Shown piece after piece: positions 7,943 to 14,657 of a DNA stretch of 18,445 nucleotides (the first letter of the stretch is position 1; each line of letters begins with the position of its first letter). Source of the stretch: an uncultured Caulobacteraceae bacterium. GTDB lineage: Bacteria; Pseudomonadota; Alphaproteobacteria; Caulobacterales; TH1-2. The DNA lies in contig CALBST010000454.1 of the NCBI GenBank assembly GCA_937967425.1, positions 1 to 18,445 of the forward strand. The letters are read 5' to 3'. Both the position numbers and the translations under genes were made by a program. A model generated the notes under the pieces. It made no database searches. It was not told the origin of the DNA and saw only the letters and a list, made by a program, of their open reading frames with translations.

Positions 7943-8266
7943 TTAGTTGCCCGCGGCCACCGAGGCGCGCGCTTCGGCCAAGCACTCGTCCATCTTGGCC
8001 CGGATTTGGTGATCGGACAGCTGGACGGCATGGCTATCGAGGTCAGTCCGGATCTTGCGGAACAGGTCCTCCGCGCCGGCTTCCTCTAGGTCAGCCACAA
8101 CCACTGACTTCGCGTAATCGGCCGCGCCGTCGCCGGAGAGCCCCATCAATTCGGCCGCCCAGAGACCCACCAGCTTGGCCCGGCGCGCCTGAGCCTTGAA
8201 CTCAAGTTCTTGTTCCAATTGGAATTTTGTCTCTTGGCCGCGCTTGCGGTCATCAAACGAATTCAT
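7943..8266 (-). CDS. F1-ATPase inhibitor zeta subunit (DUF1476)
   Basis: A 107-aa soluble protein of the DUF1476 family, known in Paracoccus denitrificans as the zeta inhibitor subunit that blocks ATP hydrolysis by the F1 motor. Family features are the start MNSFDDRKRGQE, a long helix with FKAQARRAKLVGLWAAELMG, the GLSGDGAADYAKSVV turn, and the C-terminal LSDHQIRAKMDECLAEA. By analogy, the first ~16 residues would be the inhibitory segment. The internal ATG at 8266 is chosen because MNSFDDR is the typical family N-terminus and AGAAGG lies upstream. It faces purC divergently across about 208 nt. A position beside purC/purS is a neighbourhood I recall for this family in alphaproteobacteria. Confidence 0.93.
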   Translation of the reverse strand: MNSFDDRKRGQETKFQLEQELEFKAQARRAKLVGLWAAELMGLSGDGAADYAKSVVVADLEEAGAEDLFRKIRTDLDSHAVQLSDHQIRAKMDECLAEARASVAAGN

Positions 8267-8474
8267 AGGCCTTCTGGTCTCCTCTTTGCCCACACTGGAA
8301 TAGGGACGCCTCGGGCTGCGATCAACCGCAGACGGGCGCCAGTTCTACGGTAGTGGCCGATTGTTACCCCCGGCCCGGCGCCCTAAGTTCTTGTTCACTT
8401 GTGTTGCGGCGATTCCGCCAGCGCTTTGAGCCAGTTAGCGCCGGACGCCGCCCCTCAAGGAGGGAGCCGCTCTC

Positions 8475-9227
8475 ATGTCGCGTCGCAAGAAGATCTACGA
8501 AGGCAAGGCCAAGATCCTGTTCGAGGGGCCTGAGCCGGGCACGATCATCCAATACTTCAAGGACGACGCAACCGCGTTCAACGCGCAAAAGAAGGCGATC
8601 CTCGAAGGCAAGGGCGTGATCAACAACCAGATCAGCGGGTTCATCATGACGAACCTGAACGCGATCGGCGTGCCCACCCACTACATCAAGACCATGAACA
8701 TGCGCGAACAGCTCGTGCGTGAAGTCGAGATCATCCCGCTCGAAGTCGTGTGCCGCAACGTGGCCGCCGGCTCGCTCTCGACGCGTCTCGGCATCGAGGA
8801 AGGCACGCCGCTGCCGCGCTCGATCATCGAGTTCTATTACAAGAAGGATGAGCTCAACGACCCGATGGTCGCCGAAGAGCACATCACCGCGTTCAATTGG
8901 GCATCCACCCAAGAGATCGACGACATCATGGCGCTGACGCTGCGGATCAACGACTATCTGTTCGGTATGTTCGGCGCCGTCGGCATCAAGCTCGTCGATT
9001 TCAAACTCGAGTTCGGCCGCCTCTATGAAGGCGACATGGTCCGCACTGTTGTAGCTGATGAAATCAGCCCCGACAGCGCCCGCCTCTGGGACGTGCAGAC
9101 CAACGAAAAGATGGACAAAGACCGCTTCCGCCGCGACCTCGGCAACGTCACCGAAGCGTATGTGGAAGTCGCCCGCCGCCTGGGCATCGTCAAACAAACG
9201 GGCACCGGCGGCGAAAGCGTGCATTAG
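8475..9227 (+). CDS. purC: Phosphoribosylaminoimidazole-succinocarboxamide synthase
   Basis: A 250-aa cytosolic SAICAR synthase that condenses CAIR with aspartate using ATP, the step before PurB acts. The N-terminal YEGKAK motif (residues 8-13) is the phosphate-binding start of the fold. The family signature [13 protein letters not shown] spans 88-100 and [10 protein letters not shown] spans 172-181, and [10 protein letters not shown] follows as expected. Length is typical of the bacterial single-domain form. ATG 8475 has a strong AAGGAGGG at 8457-8464, 10 nt upstream. The 208-nt divergent region before it probably holds its promoter, but I could not pick a convincing -35/-10 pair. It is followed by the palindromic repeat and purS. 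Confidence 0.97.
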   Translation: MSRRKKIYEGKAKILFEGPEPGTIIQYFKDDATAFNAQKKAILEGKGVINNQISGFIMTNLNAIGVPTHYIKTMNMREQLVREVEIIPLEVVCRNVAAGSLSTRLGIEEGTPLPRSIIEFYYKKDELNDPMVAEEHITAFNWASTQEIDDIMALTLRINDYLFGMFGAVGIKLVDFKLEFGRLYEGDMVRTVVADEISPDSARLWDVQTNEKMDKDRFRRDLGNVTEAYVEVARRLGIVKQTGTGGESVH

Positions 9228-9237
9228 AAGAGGCAAT

Positions 9238-9329
9238 GGGGAGTAGGCAGTAGGCAGTAGGTGAAAGTGAGCTCTGGATCCCGTCAGCGATCCGATTGCC
9301 TGCTGCCTATTCCCTACTGCCCGCTCCCC
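9238..9329. repeat. Imperfect palindromic repeat (GTAGGCA-type) between purC and purS
   Basis: The left arm, from 9238, reads GGGGAG followed by about 2.7 copies of the 7-mer TAGGCAG. The right arm (about 9305-9329) is its imperfect inverted complement (roughly 20 of 25 positions match), ending GCTCCCC. About 40 nt of unrelated sequence lies between the arms. The skewed, repetitive composition differs from its surroundings and resembles REP-like interspersed palindromes placed between genes. It contains no coding sequence. Whether it is multicopy in this genome cannot be seen from one window. Confidence 0.7.
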
Positions 9330-9340
9330 GTAAGGGGAGC
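9323..9340 (+). promoter_or_regulatory. Hairpin sequestering the purS ribosome binding site
   Basis: GCTCCCC (9323-9329) pairs perfectly with GGGGAGC (9334-9340) around a GTAA loop. The 3' arm is the purS Shine-Dalgarno, 5 nt before the ATG at 9345. The 5' arm is also the last segment of the palindromic repeat and could instead pair with GGGGAG at 9238-9243, which would free the ribosome binding site. The pairing is visible. A switching function is inference. Confidence 0.45.
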
Positions 9341-9344
9341 AAAC

Positions 9345-9590
9345 ATGAAGGCGATCGTCACCGTGGGTCTGAAGCCCGGCGTTCTGGACGTGCAGGGCAA
9401 GGCCGTAGCGGGCGCGCTCAAAGAGCTTGGCTTCGGCGCCGTGAACGACGCGCGCGTCGGCAAGCGCATCGAAATCCAACTCGACGGCAACCTCGATCCC
9501 GCCACCGCCGAAGCGCAGGTGCGCGAGATGTGCGAAAAGCTCCTCGCCAACACCGTCATCGAAAGCTACCGCGTCGAAATCGCGAATTGA
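9345..9590 (+). CDS. purS: FGAM synthase subunit PurS
   Basis: An 81-aa cytosolic subunit of the three-part phosphoribosylformylglycinamidine synthase. PurS bridges the glutaminase PurQ and the catalytic small PurL. The sequence follows the family through VTVGLKPGVLDVQGKAV at the start, LGFGAVNDARVGKRIE in the middle and MCEKLLANTVIESYRVEI at the end. Length is normal. ATG 9345 is chosen over an in-frame GTG at 9261 because the extension would be translated palindromic repeat and because AGGGGAG lies 5 nt upstream. That ribosome binding site sits in a hairpin. purQ is separated from it by about 1.9 kb containing pstS on the other strand, and no purL is in the window. Confidence 0.96.
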   Translation: MKAIVTVGLKPGVLDVQGKAVAGALKELGFGAVNDARVGKRIEIQLDGNLDPATAEAQVREMCEKLLANTVIESYRVEIAN

Positions 9591-9593
9591 GCG

Positions 9594-9848
9594 ATGGCGG
9601 CGTGGTTCAAACCTAAGCGCTACGGCTTCGGCGCGGCGCCTGCGTCCTGGCAAGGCTGGGCACTCACGATCGCTTACGTCGCCATCATCGCGGCGCTCGG
9701 CGTATGGTTCAGCGCTGAAGAGGGTCAGGTCGTGGAGCGCGCACCGGCCTTCATCGGCATCACGCTGGCGCTGACGATTGTTTTCGTCGGCATAGCGTGG
9801 CGCACCACCGAGGGCGGCTGGCGTTGGCGCTGGGGCGGTAAGGACTAA
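9594..9848 (+). CDS. Small two-helix membrane protein
   Basis: An 84-aa protein starting 3 nt after the purS stop, so almost certainly co-transcribed and translated by reinitiation, since no separate Shine-Dalgarno is needed. Residues ~22-42 (GWALTIAYVAIIAALGVWFS) and ~53-70 (FIGITLALTIVFVGIAW) are two hydrophobic helices. A basic, aromatic N-terminus (WFKPKRYGF) and a Trp/Arg-rich tail (GGWRWRWGG) suggest both ends are cytoplasmic. I do not recognise a named family. Nothing in its sequence links it chemically to purine synthesis, and the association rests on position alone. Confidence 0.8.
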   Translation: MAAWFKPKRYGFGAAPASWQGWALTIAYVAIIAALGVWFSAEEGQVVERAPAFIGITLALTIVFVGIAWRTTEGGWRWRWGGKD

Positions 9849-9894
9849 GCGTCCAGCCGGGCTCCCGCTATGCCGGCCATAGCTAAACGCTGCC

Positions 9895-9993
9895 TCACCC
9901 GCCCGTATCCGGCGGTCCGCTCATCGAGACGACGGCAATCAGGACCACACACACAATCCCGATCGCCACTGAAAGCAGCTGGATCGGCATCAT
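9895..9993 (-). CDS. Possible 32-aa single-helix membrane peptide
   Basis: A short open frame reading MMPIQLLSVAIGIVCVVLIA and then VVSMSGPPDTGG. Residues 6-24 form one strongly hydrophobic helix, followed by a polar Gly/Pro tail. An AAGGG stands 1 nt before the first ATG and 4 nt before the second (9990), so the ribosome binding site is marginal and the second ATG is as likely. It lies downstream of the pstS terminator on the same strand. Its start resembles that of the 72-aa protein upstream of pstS (both MPI plus a helix). Support comes from sequence character only. It could be a chance frame. Confidence 0.4.
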   Translation of the reverse strand: MMPIQLLSVAIGIVCVVLIAVVSMSGPPDTGG

Positions 9994-10009
9994 GCCCTTA
10001 ACATGGGAA

Positions 10010-10034
10010 GCGCCCTAGCTTTACGCTAGGGCGC
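10010..10034 (-). terminator. Terminator after pstS
   Basis: GCGCCCTAGC (10010-10019) and GCTAGGGCGC (10025-10034) form a perfect 10-bp stem with a 5-nt loop (TTTAC). It lies 26 nt past the pstS stop. The downstream U-tract on the minus strand is weak (CTTCCC). Confidence 0.7.
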
Positions 10035-10060
10035 CCAAAGCCAATGGTATTCGGCGCTGC

Positions 10061-11077
10061 TTATTGTGCGGGCGCGGCGCCGGTGCTGAGCGGACGCTCG
10101 AGCAGTTCGGCGATCGACAAGCCCACTTCGTTATGACCACCAAAGGCGGTTCCGGTTTGGCCGTCAGCCACGCGCTGAGCATATGCAGCGTACGCCTCAG
10201 CCGGCAGCGGCACATAACCGACGCGGGGCGCCAGTGTCGCTGCGTTCTCGATAAAGTAGGTGACGAACCGGCGCACTTGCGGGCGGCGCAGCGCTTCTGC
10301 GTTCACATAGACGAACATCGGGCGCGCCAACGGGTATTCACCCGAAGCAATCGTCTCCGGCGACGGCATAACGCCATCGATCGAGAGGGCCTTCACGCGT
10401 TGGCGGTTCTGCTCGTAATAGGCGTAACCAAAATATCCCATGCCGCCGGCGTTGCCCGCGACGCCCTGAACCGTGACGTTGTCATCTTCGGTCGGCGTGT
10501 AGTCGGTGCGTGAAGCGCCGCTGTCTCCGTTCACGGCTTCGGTGAAATAATCGAAGGTTCCGGACGCGGTGCCCGCGCCGAACAGCTGGAAAGCCAAGTT
10601 CGGACCACTCGGGAAGACCTGACGCCATTGGGTGATCGTACCTTGCGCCGCCGGCTCCCAAACCCGTCGCAGCTCCGCCATTGTGGCGTTGGTCAGCGGG
10701 TTGCTCGGATGCACCACAACGCTCAGACCATCGAACGCAATCGGAATTTCAATGAACTCAATGTTCGCGGCAGCGCACGCCGCGATCTCTTCGCTTGAGA
10801 TCGGACGCGATGCGTTGGAAAGCTGCGTCTCGCCCCGGCAGAACTTGCCAAAGCCGCCGCCCGTGCCGCTTTCGCCGACCGTCACGCGCGCCGCCGCGCT
10901 CTGCGAGTTCGTGAAGGCTTCCGCCGCAGCTTCCGCAAGCGGGAAAACGGTCGAAGAGCCGTCGATCGCGATTTGCTCCGACGTTGTGCCTGACGGCGCT
11001 TGGCCGCCCTGGCCGCACGCCGCCAACGCAATCACCGCAGCGGCCACCGCGCCGCGCAACATGGTTTGAGCGATCAT
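10061..11077 (-). CDS. pstS: Phosphate ABC transporter substrate-binding lipoprotein
   Basis: A 338-aa periplasmic phosphate-binding protein of the PstS family, delivering phosphate to a PstCAB permease that is not in this window. A signal peptide with lipobox LAAC (Cys 21) indicates a membrane-anchored form. Ligand-site patterns are IDGSSTVFPLAEA near the mature start, GESGTGGGFGKFCRGE, SNASRPIS, FDGLSVVVHP and GTASGTFDYF. ATG 11077 is chosen over an in-frame start at 11164 because only this start gives a proper signal peptide, and GAGGG/GGAAG precedes it. It lies on the strand opposite to purS and purQ. A Pho-box-like repeat lies 54-71 nt upstream, which would fit induction by phosphate starvation through PhoB. 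Confidence 0.93.
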   Translation of the reverse strand: MIAQTMLRGAVAAAVIALAACGQGGQAPSGTTSEQIAIDGSSTVFPLAEAAAEAFTNSQSAAARVTVGESGTGGGFGKFCRGETQLSNASRPISSEEIAACAAANIEFIEIPIAFDGLSVVVHPSNPLTNATMAELRRVWEPAAQGTITQWRQVFPSGPNLAFQLFGAGTASGTFDYFTEAVNGDSGASRTDYTPTEDDNVTVQGVAGNAGGMGYFGYAYYEQNRQRVKALSIDGVMPSPETIASGEYPLARPMFVYVNAEALRRPQVRRFVTYFIENAATLAPRVGYVPLPAEAYAAYAQRVADGQTGTAFGGHNEVGLSIAELLERPLSTGAAPAQ

Positions 11078-11130
11078 CTTCCAACCCTCACGTGTTTCAA
11101 TTTTCGATGCGGGCGCCTTGTGGCAGCGTT

Positions 11131-11148
11131 CTGTGACACTTCTGTTGC
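11131..11148. promoter_or_regulatory. Candidate Pho box upstream of pstS
   Basis: Read on the plus strand, CTGTGAC (11131-11137), ACTT and CTGTTGC (11142-11148) give two 7-mers with a 4-nt spacer, the geometry of the PhoB consensus CTGTCAT-N4-CTGTCAT. A degenerate third unit, GTGGCAG, lies one 11-bp period earlier at 11120. The match is partial (second-unit TGC for CAT) and the orientation is opposite to pstS, though Pho boxes occur in both. Position 54-71 nt before the start codon fits an activator site. Confidence 0.4.
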
Positions 11149-11160
11149 GGTCAGAGGCGG

Positions 11161-11379
11161 TCATTTGCCGCCGCCCCCGTCGCCATCCGAGCCGGAACCG
11201 CCAAGATCGTCGTCGCGGCGACCGCCGTCAGCCGACGCAACGAATGTCGGGCCCGCCGCACCGCCATCGCCATGTCTTTCGCGCTGCTGCGCGGCCGCAT
11301 TGATACGCCAAAGCACAGAGATCAGCAGCGCGGTGACCCCGACGCTTCCAAGCGCGGCTGCGATAATCCAAATCGGCAT
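11161..11379 (-). CDS. Small single-helix membrane protein with Gly/Asp tail
   Basis: A 72-aa protein. Residues 2-24 (starting PIWIIAAALGSVGVTALLIS) form one transmembrane helix. A short basic stretch (QQRERHG) and a low-complexity Gly/Asp-rich C-terminus (RRDDDLGGSGSDGDGGGGK) follow. ATG 11379 has a good AAGGAG 6 nt upstream, the best evidence that it is translated. I do not recognise a function. It ends 83 nt before pstS in the same direction, with the candidate Pho box in between, so pstS may have its own promoter. Low-complexity tails of this kind are common in poorly characterised small proteins of Caulobacterales-type genomes, by my recollection. Confidence 0.75.
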   Translation of the reverse strand: MPIWIIAAALGSVGVTALLISVLWRINAAAQQRERHGDGGAAGPTFVASADGGRRDDDLGGSGSDGDGGGGK

Positions 11380-11519
11380 GGCCGCTCCTTAGCACTGAAC
11401 CCAGTGGACAGCGAAACCGTCTGCCGCGTCGCTGAGCCGCATAAATGCCCTGTCAGACCTGCCCAGCGGCGCTGTTCCCGCCCTTTAATTCCAAGCCGAC
11501 GCAGCTTATTGAAAGCCTC

Positions 11520-12182
11520 ATGAAATCCGCAGTGATCGTGTTCCCGGGGTCGAATTGCGACCGTGACGCCGCGCGCGCCCTCGAGCGCCTCACCGGCAAA
11601 CCCGCCGCAATGGTCTGGCACAAGGACACCGCGCTTCCCGAGGGCCTCGATCTCGTCGTTCTGCCAGGCGGCTTTTCCTACGGCGATTACCTTCGCTCCG
11701 GCGCCATGGCGGCGAAGAGCCCAGTCGTGCGCGAAGTCATTGCACATGCGGAACGCGGCGGCCTCGTGCTCGGCATCTGCAACGGCTTCCAGGTGCTCAC
11801 CGAAACCCGCCTCCTGCCCGGCGCACTGGCGCGCAACGCGGGGCTGAAATTTGCCTGCAAGGAAGTGCCGCTGGCGATCGCCAACGCCAACACCTCCTTC
11901 ACCAGCGCCTATCGCGATCAGCGCGAAACCGAAATCCCCATCGCGCACGGCGACGGCCGTTTCGTCGCTGACGAAGACACGCTCAACCGTATCGAAGGCG
12001 AAGGCCGCGTCGTCTTCCGCTATCTCGACAATCCGAACGGTTCAGCGCGCGATATTGCAGGCCTCATCAACGACCGCGGCAACGTCATGGGCATGATGCC
12101 CCACCCGGAGCGCGCGTCTGACCCGGTGCTCGGCCGCACCGGCGGCGCGGCTGTGTTCCAAAGTCTCATGGAAGCGGCATGA
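11520..12182 (+). CDS. purQ: FGAM synthase glutaminase subunit PurQ
   Basis: A 220-aa class I glutamine amidotransferase that supplies ammonia to the PurL/PurS/PurQ complex for the fourth step of purine synthesis. The catalytic triad is visible as C87 in GICNGFQ, H195 and E197 in [14 protein letters not shown]. The N-terminal [13 protein letters not shown] and [15 protein letters not shown] are diagnostic. Length is typical of the free-standing subunit. ATG 11520 opens the conserved fold, although only a weak GAAAG precedes it. An in-frame ATG at 11445 would add a non-conserved 25-residue leader. The stop overlaps the next ATG by ATGA. Confidence 0.97.
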   Translation: MKSAVIVFPGSNCDRDAARALERLTGKPAAMVWHKDTALPEGLDLVVLPGGFSYGDYLRSGAMAAKSPVVREVIAHAERGGLVLGICNGFQVLTETRLLPGALARNAGLKFACKEVPLAIANANTSFTSAYRDQRETEIPIAHGDGRFVADEDTLNRIEGEGRVVFRYLDNPNGSARDIAGLINDRGNVMGMMPHPERASDPVLGRTGGAAVFQSLMEAA

Positions 12183-12574
12183 GCGCGAAGAAACCAGCGG
12201 CGACCAGCTTCGACGCCGAAGTCGATTCCGCGCGCAAACGGCTCGAAAGCGCGCTTAACGAAGAAACCGGCTTCGACGATCTCGCGGCGCTGCAAGCACT
12301 CGCGCCGATCCTGGAGGAGAAAATCTCCTCACGGCGCCTGGCATTCGCTTTGGGCGACGAGGACGAGGACGAAACTCAGATCATCGTCTTGCATGTGCAA
12401 ACCGACGAAGAACTCGGTTTCATTTTCGCCGAGGACGGCGAGTATGTTTTTGAGTCCAACCTCGAAGCCTATTTTGACGATTTCGTCGACGACGATCCCG
12501 AGCGTTTCGTCGAGCGCCTCTACGAAACCCTCCGTGCCGACCTGCCGAAATACGAGGTCGAAAACCAAGGCTGA
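12179..12574 (+). CDS. Acidic protein coupled to purQ, function unknown
   Basis: A 131-aa soluble acidic protein beginning within the purQ stop (ATGA), so translationally coupled. The N-terminal 20 residues are basic and probably unstructured (SAKKPAATS). Residues ~15-55 look helical ([26 protein letters not shown]). Residues ~58-131 mix Asp/Glu runs with beta-like segments ([37 protein letters not shown]). There is no signal peptide or membrane segment. I do not recognise the family. Its coupling suggests a need for co-expression with PurQ, but I cannot tell whether it binds the enzyme. It ends just before a strong terminator that closes the cluster. Confidence 0.8.
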   Translation: MSAKKPAATSFDAEVDSARKRLESALNEETGFDDLAALQALAPILEEKISSRRLAFALGDEDEDETQIIVLHVQTDEELGFIFAEDGEYVFESNLEAYFDDFVDDDPERFVERLYETLRADLPKYEVENQG

Positions 12575-12585
12575 CGCCGAAAACG

Positions 12586-12618
12586 AAGGCCCTTCGCCGA
12601 AAGACGAAGGGCCTTTTT
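12586..12618 (+). terminator. Intrinsic terminator closing the purQ operon
   Basis: AAGGCCCTTCG (12586-12596) pairs perfectly over 11 bp with CGAAGGGCCTT (12605-12615), with an 8-nt loop and five consecutive T residues ending at 12618. It starts 12 nt after the 131-aa gene. Confidence 0.9.
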
Positions 12619-12677
12619 GTATCAGCGGCGGCGCGTTTGGGCGGGGGAGTTTGCGCCGCCGCCTTTCAGCTCACGCC

Positions 12678-13307
12678 TTAGTCGGGATTACGACTGGCGG
12701 AGGCGCGAGCCGAACCGTTGCCATCGGCCTCAGCCGAGACGCCCTCGCTTGTCGCCGTGGCCGAGCCGGCCGCATTCGCAGCGCCTTCAAAGGAGGCCGC
12801 CGGTAACGAGCTGCGCGCGCGGTCGGCGGTGTTGCGCGCCGTGGCCCGTGCCCGGTTCGCGGCTTGGCGGCCGGTGCTGGTCACACGATCGGCGGCCGGC
12901 CCCGGATCGACAACAGCATTCGCCGCGCCATCGATCGAACCATTGCCTTCCGCGCTGAGCGGCCCAGCACTGAGTGCGCCTTCGGTCGCGGCGGAAGCGG
13001 CGGCGTCAACACTACGCGCTTGCGTGGCTTGATCCTCGGCTTGGCGCGCAGCGCGGCGCGCTTCACGCGCGGCGGCGCGCGCTTGGCGCTCGGCGCGCTG
13101 GGTCGCGGCGTCAACAGTGCTCGTGTCTACGCCAAGATTGCCGGCGCCCGACGCCGCGCCGCCGATCGAACCGGTCGTGTTGCCGATGGCGCCGCCGACT
13201 TGGCCGGTCAGACCACCACCGCCGCCAATGAGTTGCGCAGAAGCGGGAGCAATGGTGAGCATCGCCGCCAGAGCTGTCGAAGCGATCAAGAGTTTCGTGT
13301 TCATCAT
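12678..13307 (-). CDS. Secreted Ala/Arg-rich low-complexity protein
   Basis: A 209-aa exported protein. A signal peptide covers residues 1-24, with Ala-Ser-Ala before a Gln. The mature chain has a Gly-rich block (LIGGGGGLTGQVGGAIGN), then an Ala/Arg/Gln helical tract around residues 70-95 (ERQARAAAREARRAARQAED). The remainder is low-complexity, rich in Ala, Ser, Asp and Gly with few hydrophobics, so it is probably disordered or fibrous. GAGGAG stands 3 nt before ATG 13307 and 6 nt before ATG 13304 (one residue shorter), which may be the true start. It is 81 nt downstream of the S8 protease on the same strand. No family is recognised. Its repetitive composition could mislead homology searches. 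Confidence 0.75.
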   Translation of the reverse strand: MMNTKLLIASTALAAMLTIAPASAQLIGGGGGLTGQVGGAIGNTTGSIGGAASGAGNLGVDTSTVDAATQRAERQARAAAREARRAARQAEDQATQARSVDAAASAATEGALSAGPLSAEGNGSIDGAANAVVDPGPAADRVTSTGRQAANRARATARNTADRARSSLPAASFEGAANAAGSATATSEGVSAEADGNGSARASASRNPD

Positions 13308-13388
13308 GGTCTCCTCAAGGTGCGCCTGGCTTAAATGCCGGCTTCGAGGAGAGAACGAACCGCCCTCGCCGTTTCTTCCAAAAAAACC

Positions 13389-14561
13389 TCAGGGCGATGA
13401 AATCAGCCCGTAACCATAAATATCGTCGCGCCCACGCGCGCCCAGATCACGCGCCTGATCGCGCATCGCAGCAATAACACTCTGGGCCGAGGCAACGCTC
13501 GGCGATGGAAGGGCCGCAGCTAGCCGCGCCGCGACGATCGGCGCAGCGTAGGAGGTTCCACGCACCCGCCCCTGTACGCCGAGCGCTGCGAAGTCCACAT
13601 GTGGTCCGCGTCCCGCTTCGATCAGAACGCGATCGCGCGCATCAACCCCAGTCACACCGACAACGCCGTCATAGGCCGCCGGAAACAACGGCGCGGCAGC
13701 GGGGCCATCATTGCCAACGGCGGCCACGATCACGAAGCCCCGCCCAACCAGGCGAGCAACAACCGCTTCGACAACGCGGTTGCGCGGCCCGACGAGGCTC
13801 ACGTTGATCACGGCGACGTTCTCGCCGGCGAGCCAGCTCAGCGCGCGCGCCAAAGCCGAAGAGGCGCCGCCGGTTGGCGCGCCACCGTAGATGTCCGCTG
13901 CATAAATGCGCGCGCCCGGCGCTGCGCTACTGAGCAGTCCCGCGATCGTTGTACCGTGGTCCGCTGCGACCGGCGCTTCAGTCGCAAAGGCGCGTTGCAT
14001 CGAGACCTGAACACCGCTTCCAACGCCACTATCGATGAGACCAACGCGCGGGCCGCTCGCCGCCCCGCTCTGCGCAACCACAGCCGCATCGAGCGCCACA
14101 CCCGATTCCAGATGCAGGTGATCGAAATCGTAGACGCCCTGCGGGTCGGCTTCGCGAAGGCGGCGTAGAGCGCGGCGTGTCGACATGCCCGCTGGCGCGC
14201 GCAGTGTCACCATCGAGGCATCGCCATCGAGCGCATCCGTTCGCACAATCTGAAACCCGCGCGCCCGTGCCTGTTCTATCGAAGCCTCACTCATCCCGAG
14301 CGCGAGAATCTGGCTGCGCACGATTGGCATGCCGGAAGGATCTGCCTCAAGCTCACGCCGATGCGCGCGAAGCAGCTCGCGCACCTGTAACCGCCGCAAG
14401 TCCTGTAGCGGGCGCTCCACCTGCTCGCCGACTTGGTTGGCCTGGTTCAGGACGCCCCCGACTGTGGGAACTTCGGGCAGCGGAACGCCCAGCTGCGCCT
14501 GCGCAGCCGGCGCCGCGCCCAGCGCGAAAACAAGGAACAAGAGGGCCAAAACCCGCGTCAT
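13389..14561 (-). CDS. Secreted S8 family (subtilisin-like) serine protease
   Basis: A 390-aa exported protease. A signal peptide of about 22 residues ends Ala-Gln-Ala. Residues ~25-165 form a pro-region with Arg/Glu-rich helices (LRRLQVRELLRAHRRELEADPSG) and an ending YDFDHLHLESG that resembles a subtilase propeptide C-terminus. The catalytic domain follows, with D177 (LIDSGVG), H202 (DHGTTIAGLL), the oxyanion N284 (AAVGNDGPAA) and nucleophile S337 (GTSYAAPIVAA). The domain is compact, with no C-terminal extension. It diverges from an ECF sigma/anti-sigma pair across 96 nt, suggesting it belongs to that regulon or acts in the signalling route. That link is inferred from position. Confidence 0.93.
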   Translation of the reverse strand: MTRVLALLFLVFALGAAPAAQAQLGVPLPEVPTVGGVLNQANQVGEQVERPLQDLRRLQVRELLRAHRRELEADPSGMPIVRSQILALGMSEASIEQARARGFQIVRTDALDGDASMVTLRAPAGMSTRRALRRLREADPQGVYDFDHLHLESGVALDAAVVAQSGAASGPRVGLIDSGVGSGVQVSMQRAFATEAPVAADHGTTIAGLLSSAAPGARIYAADIYGGAPTGGASSALARALSWLAGENVAVINVSLVGPRNRVVEAVVARLVGRGFVIVAAVGNDGPAAAPLFPAAYDGVVGVTGVDARDRVLIEAGRGPHVDFAALGVQGRVRGTSYAAPIVAARLAAALPSPSVASAQSVIAAMRDQARDLGARGRDDIYGYGLISSP

Positions 14562-14571
14562 GATCCCCTAA

Positions 14572-14653
14572 CGTTTGACCGGCACATGTTCATCCATTCA
14601 CTATTCGCAGATTCCCGCGGAAGAAACCGCCGACCTCAGCCGTTTGACCAGCA
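14572..14653. promoter_or_regulatory. Divergent protease/sigma control region with twin repeats
   Basis: Two copies of a 13-mer, CGTTTGACCGGCA (14572-14584) and CGTTTGACCAGCA (14641-14653), differ at one base and lie just before the start codons of the protease and the sigma factor. The second copy supplies CGTT 17 nt after GGAAG (14619-14623), which resembles GGAAC-N17-CGTT ECF-type promoters but has one mismatch, and would leave almost no leader before ATG 14658. Repeats are seen directly. The regulatory role is tentative. Confidence 0.35.
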
Positions 14654-14657
14654 AGAG

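Noticed and set aside
8364..9653. 429-codon open frame on the minus strand across purC and purS
   Set aside because: It is the antisense shadow of purC and purS in GC-rich DNA. It reads through the palindromic repeat and has no conserved motif.
12974..13334. Plus-strand frames rich in Arg opposite the low-complexity secreted protein
   Set aside because: They mirror the Ala/Arg-rich minus-strand gene, which alone has a signal peptide and ribosome binding site.
13379..13410. Possible terminator after the S8 protease (GGGC/GCCC with a T-run on the minus strand)
   Set aside because: The stem is only 4 bp with a 10-nt loop and overlaps the end of the coding sequence. The T-run alone is not enough.
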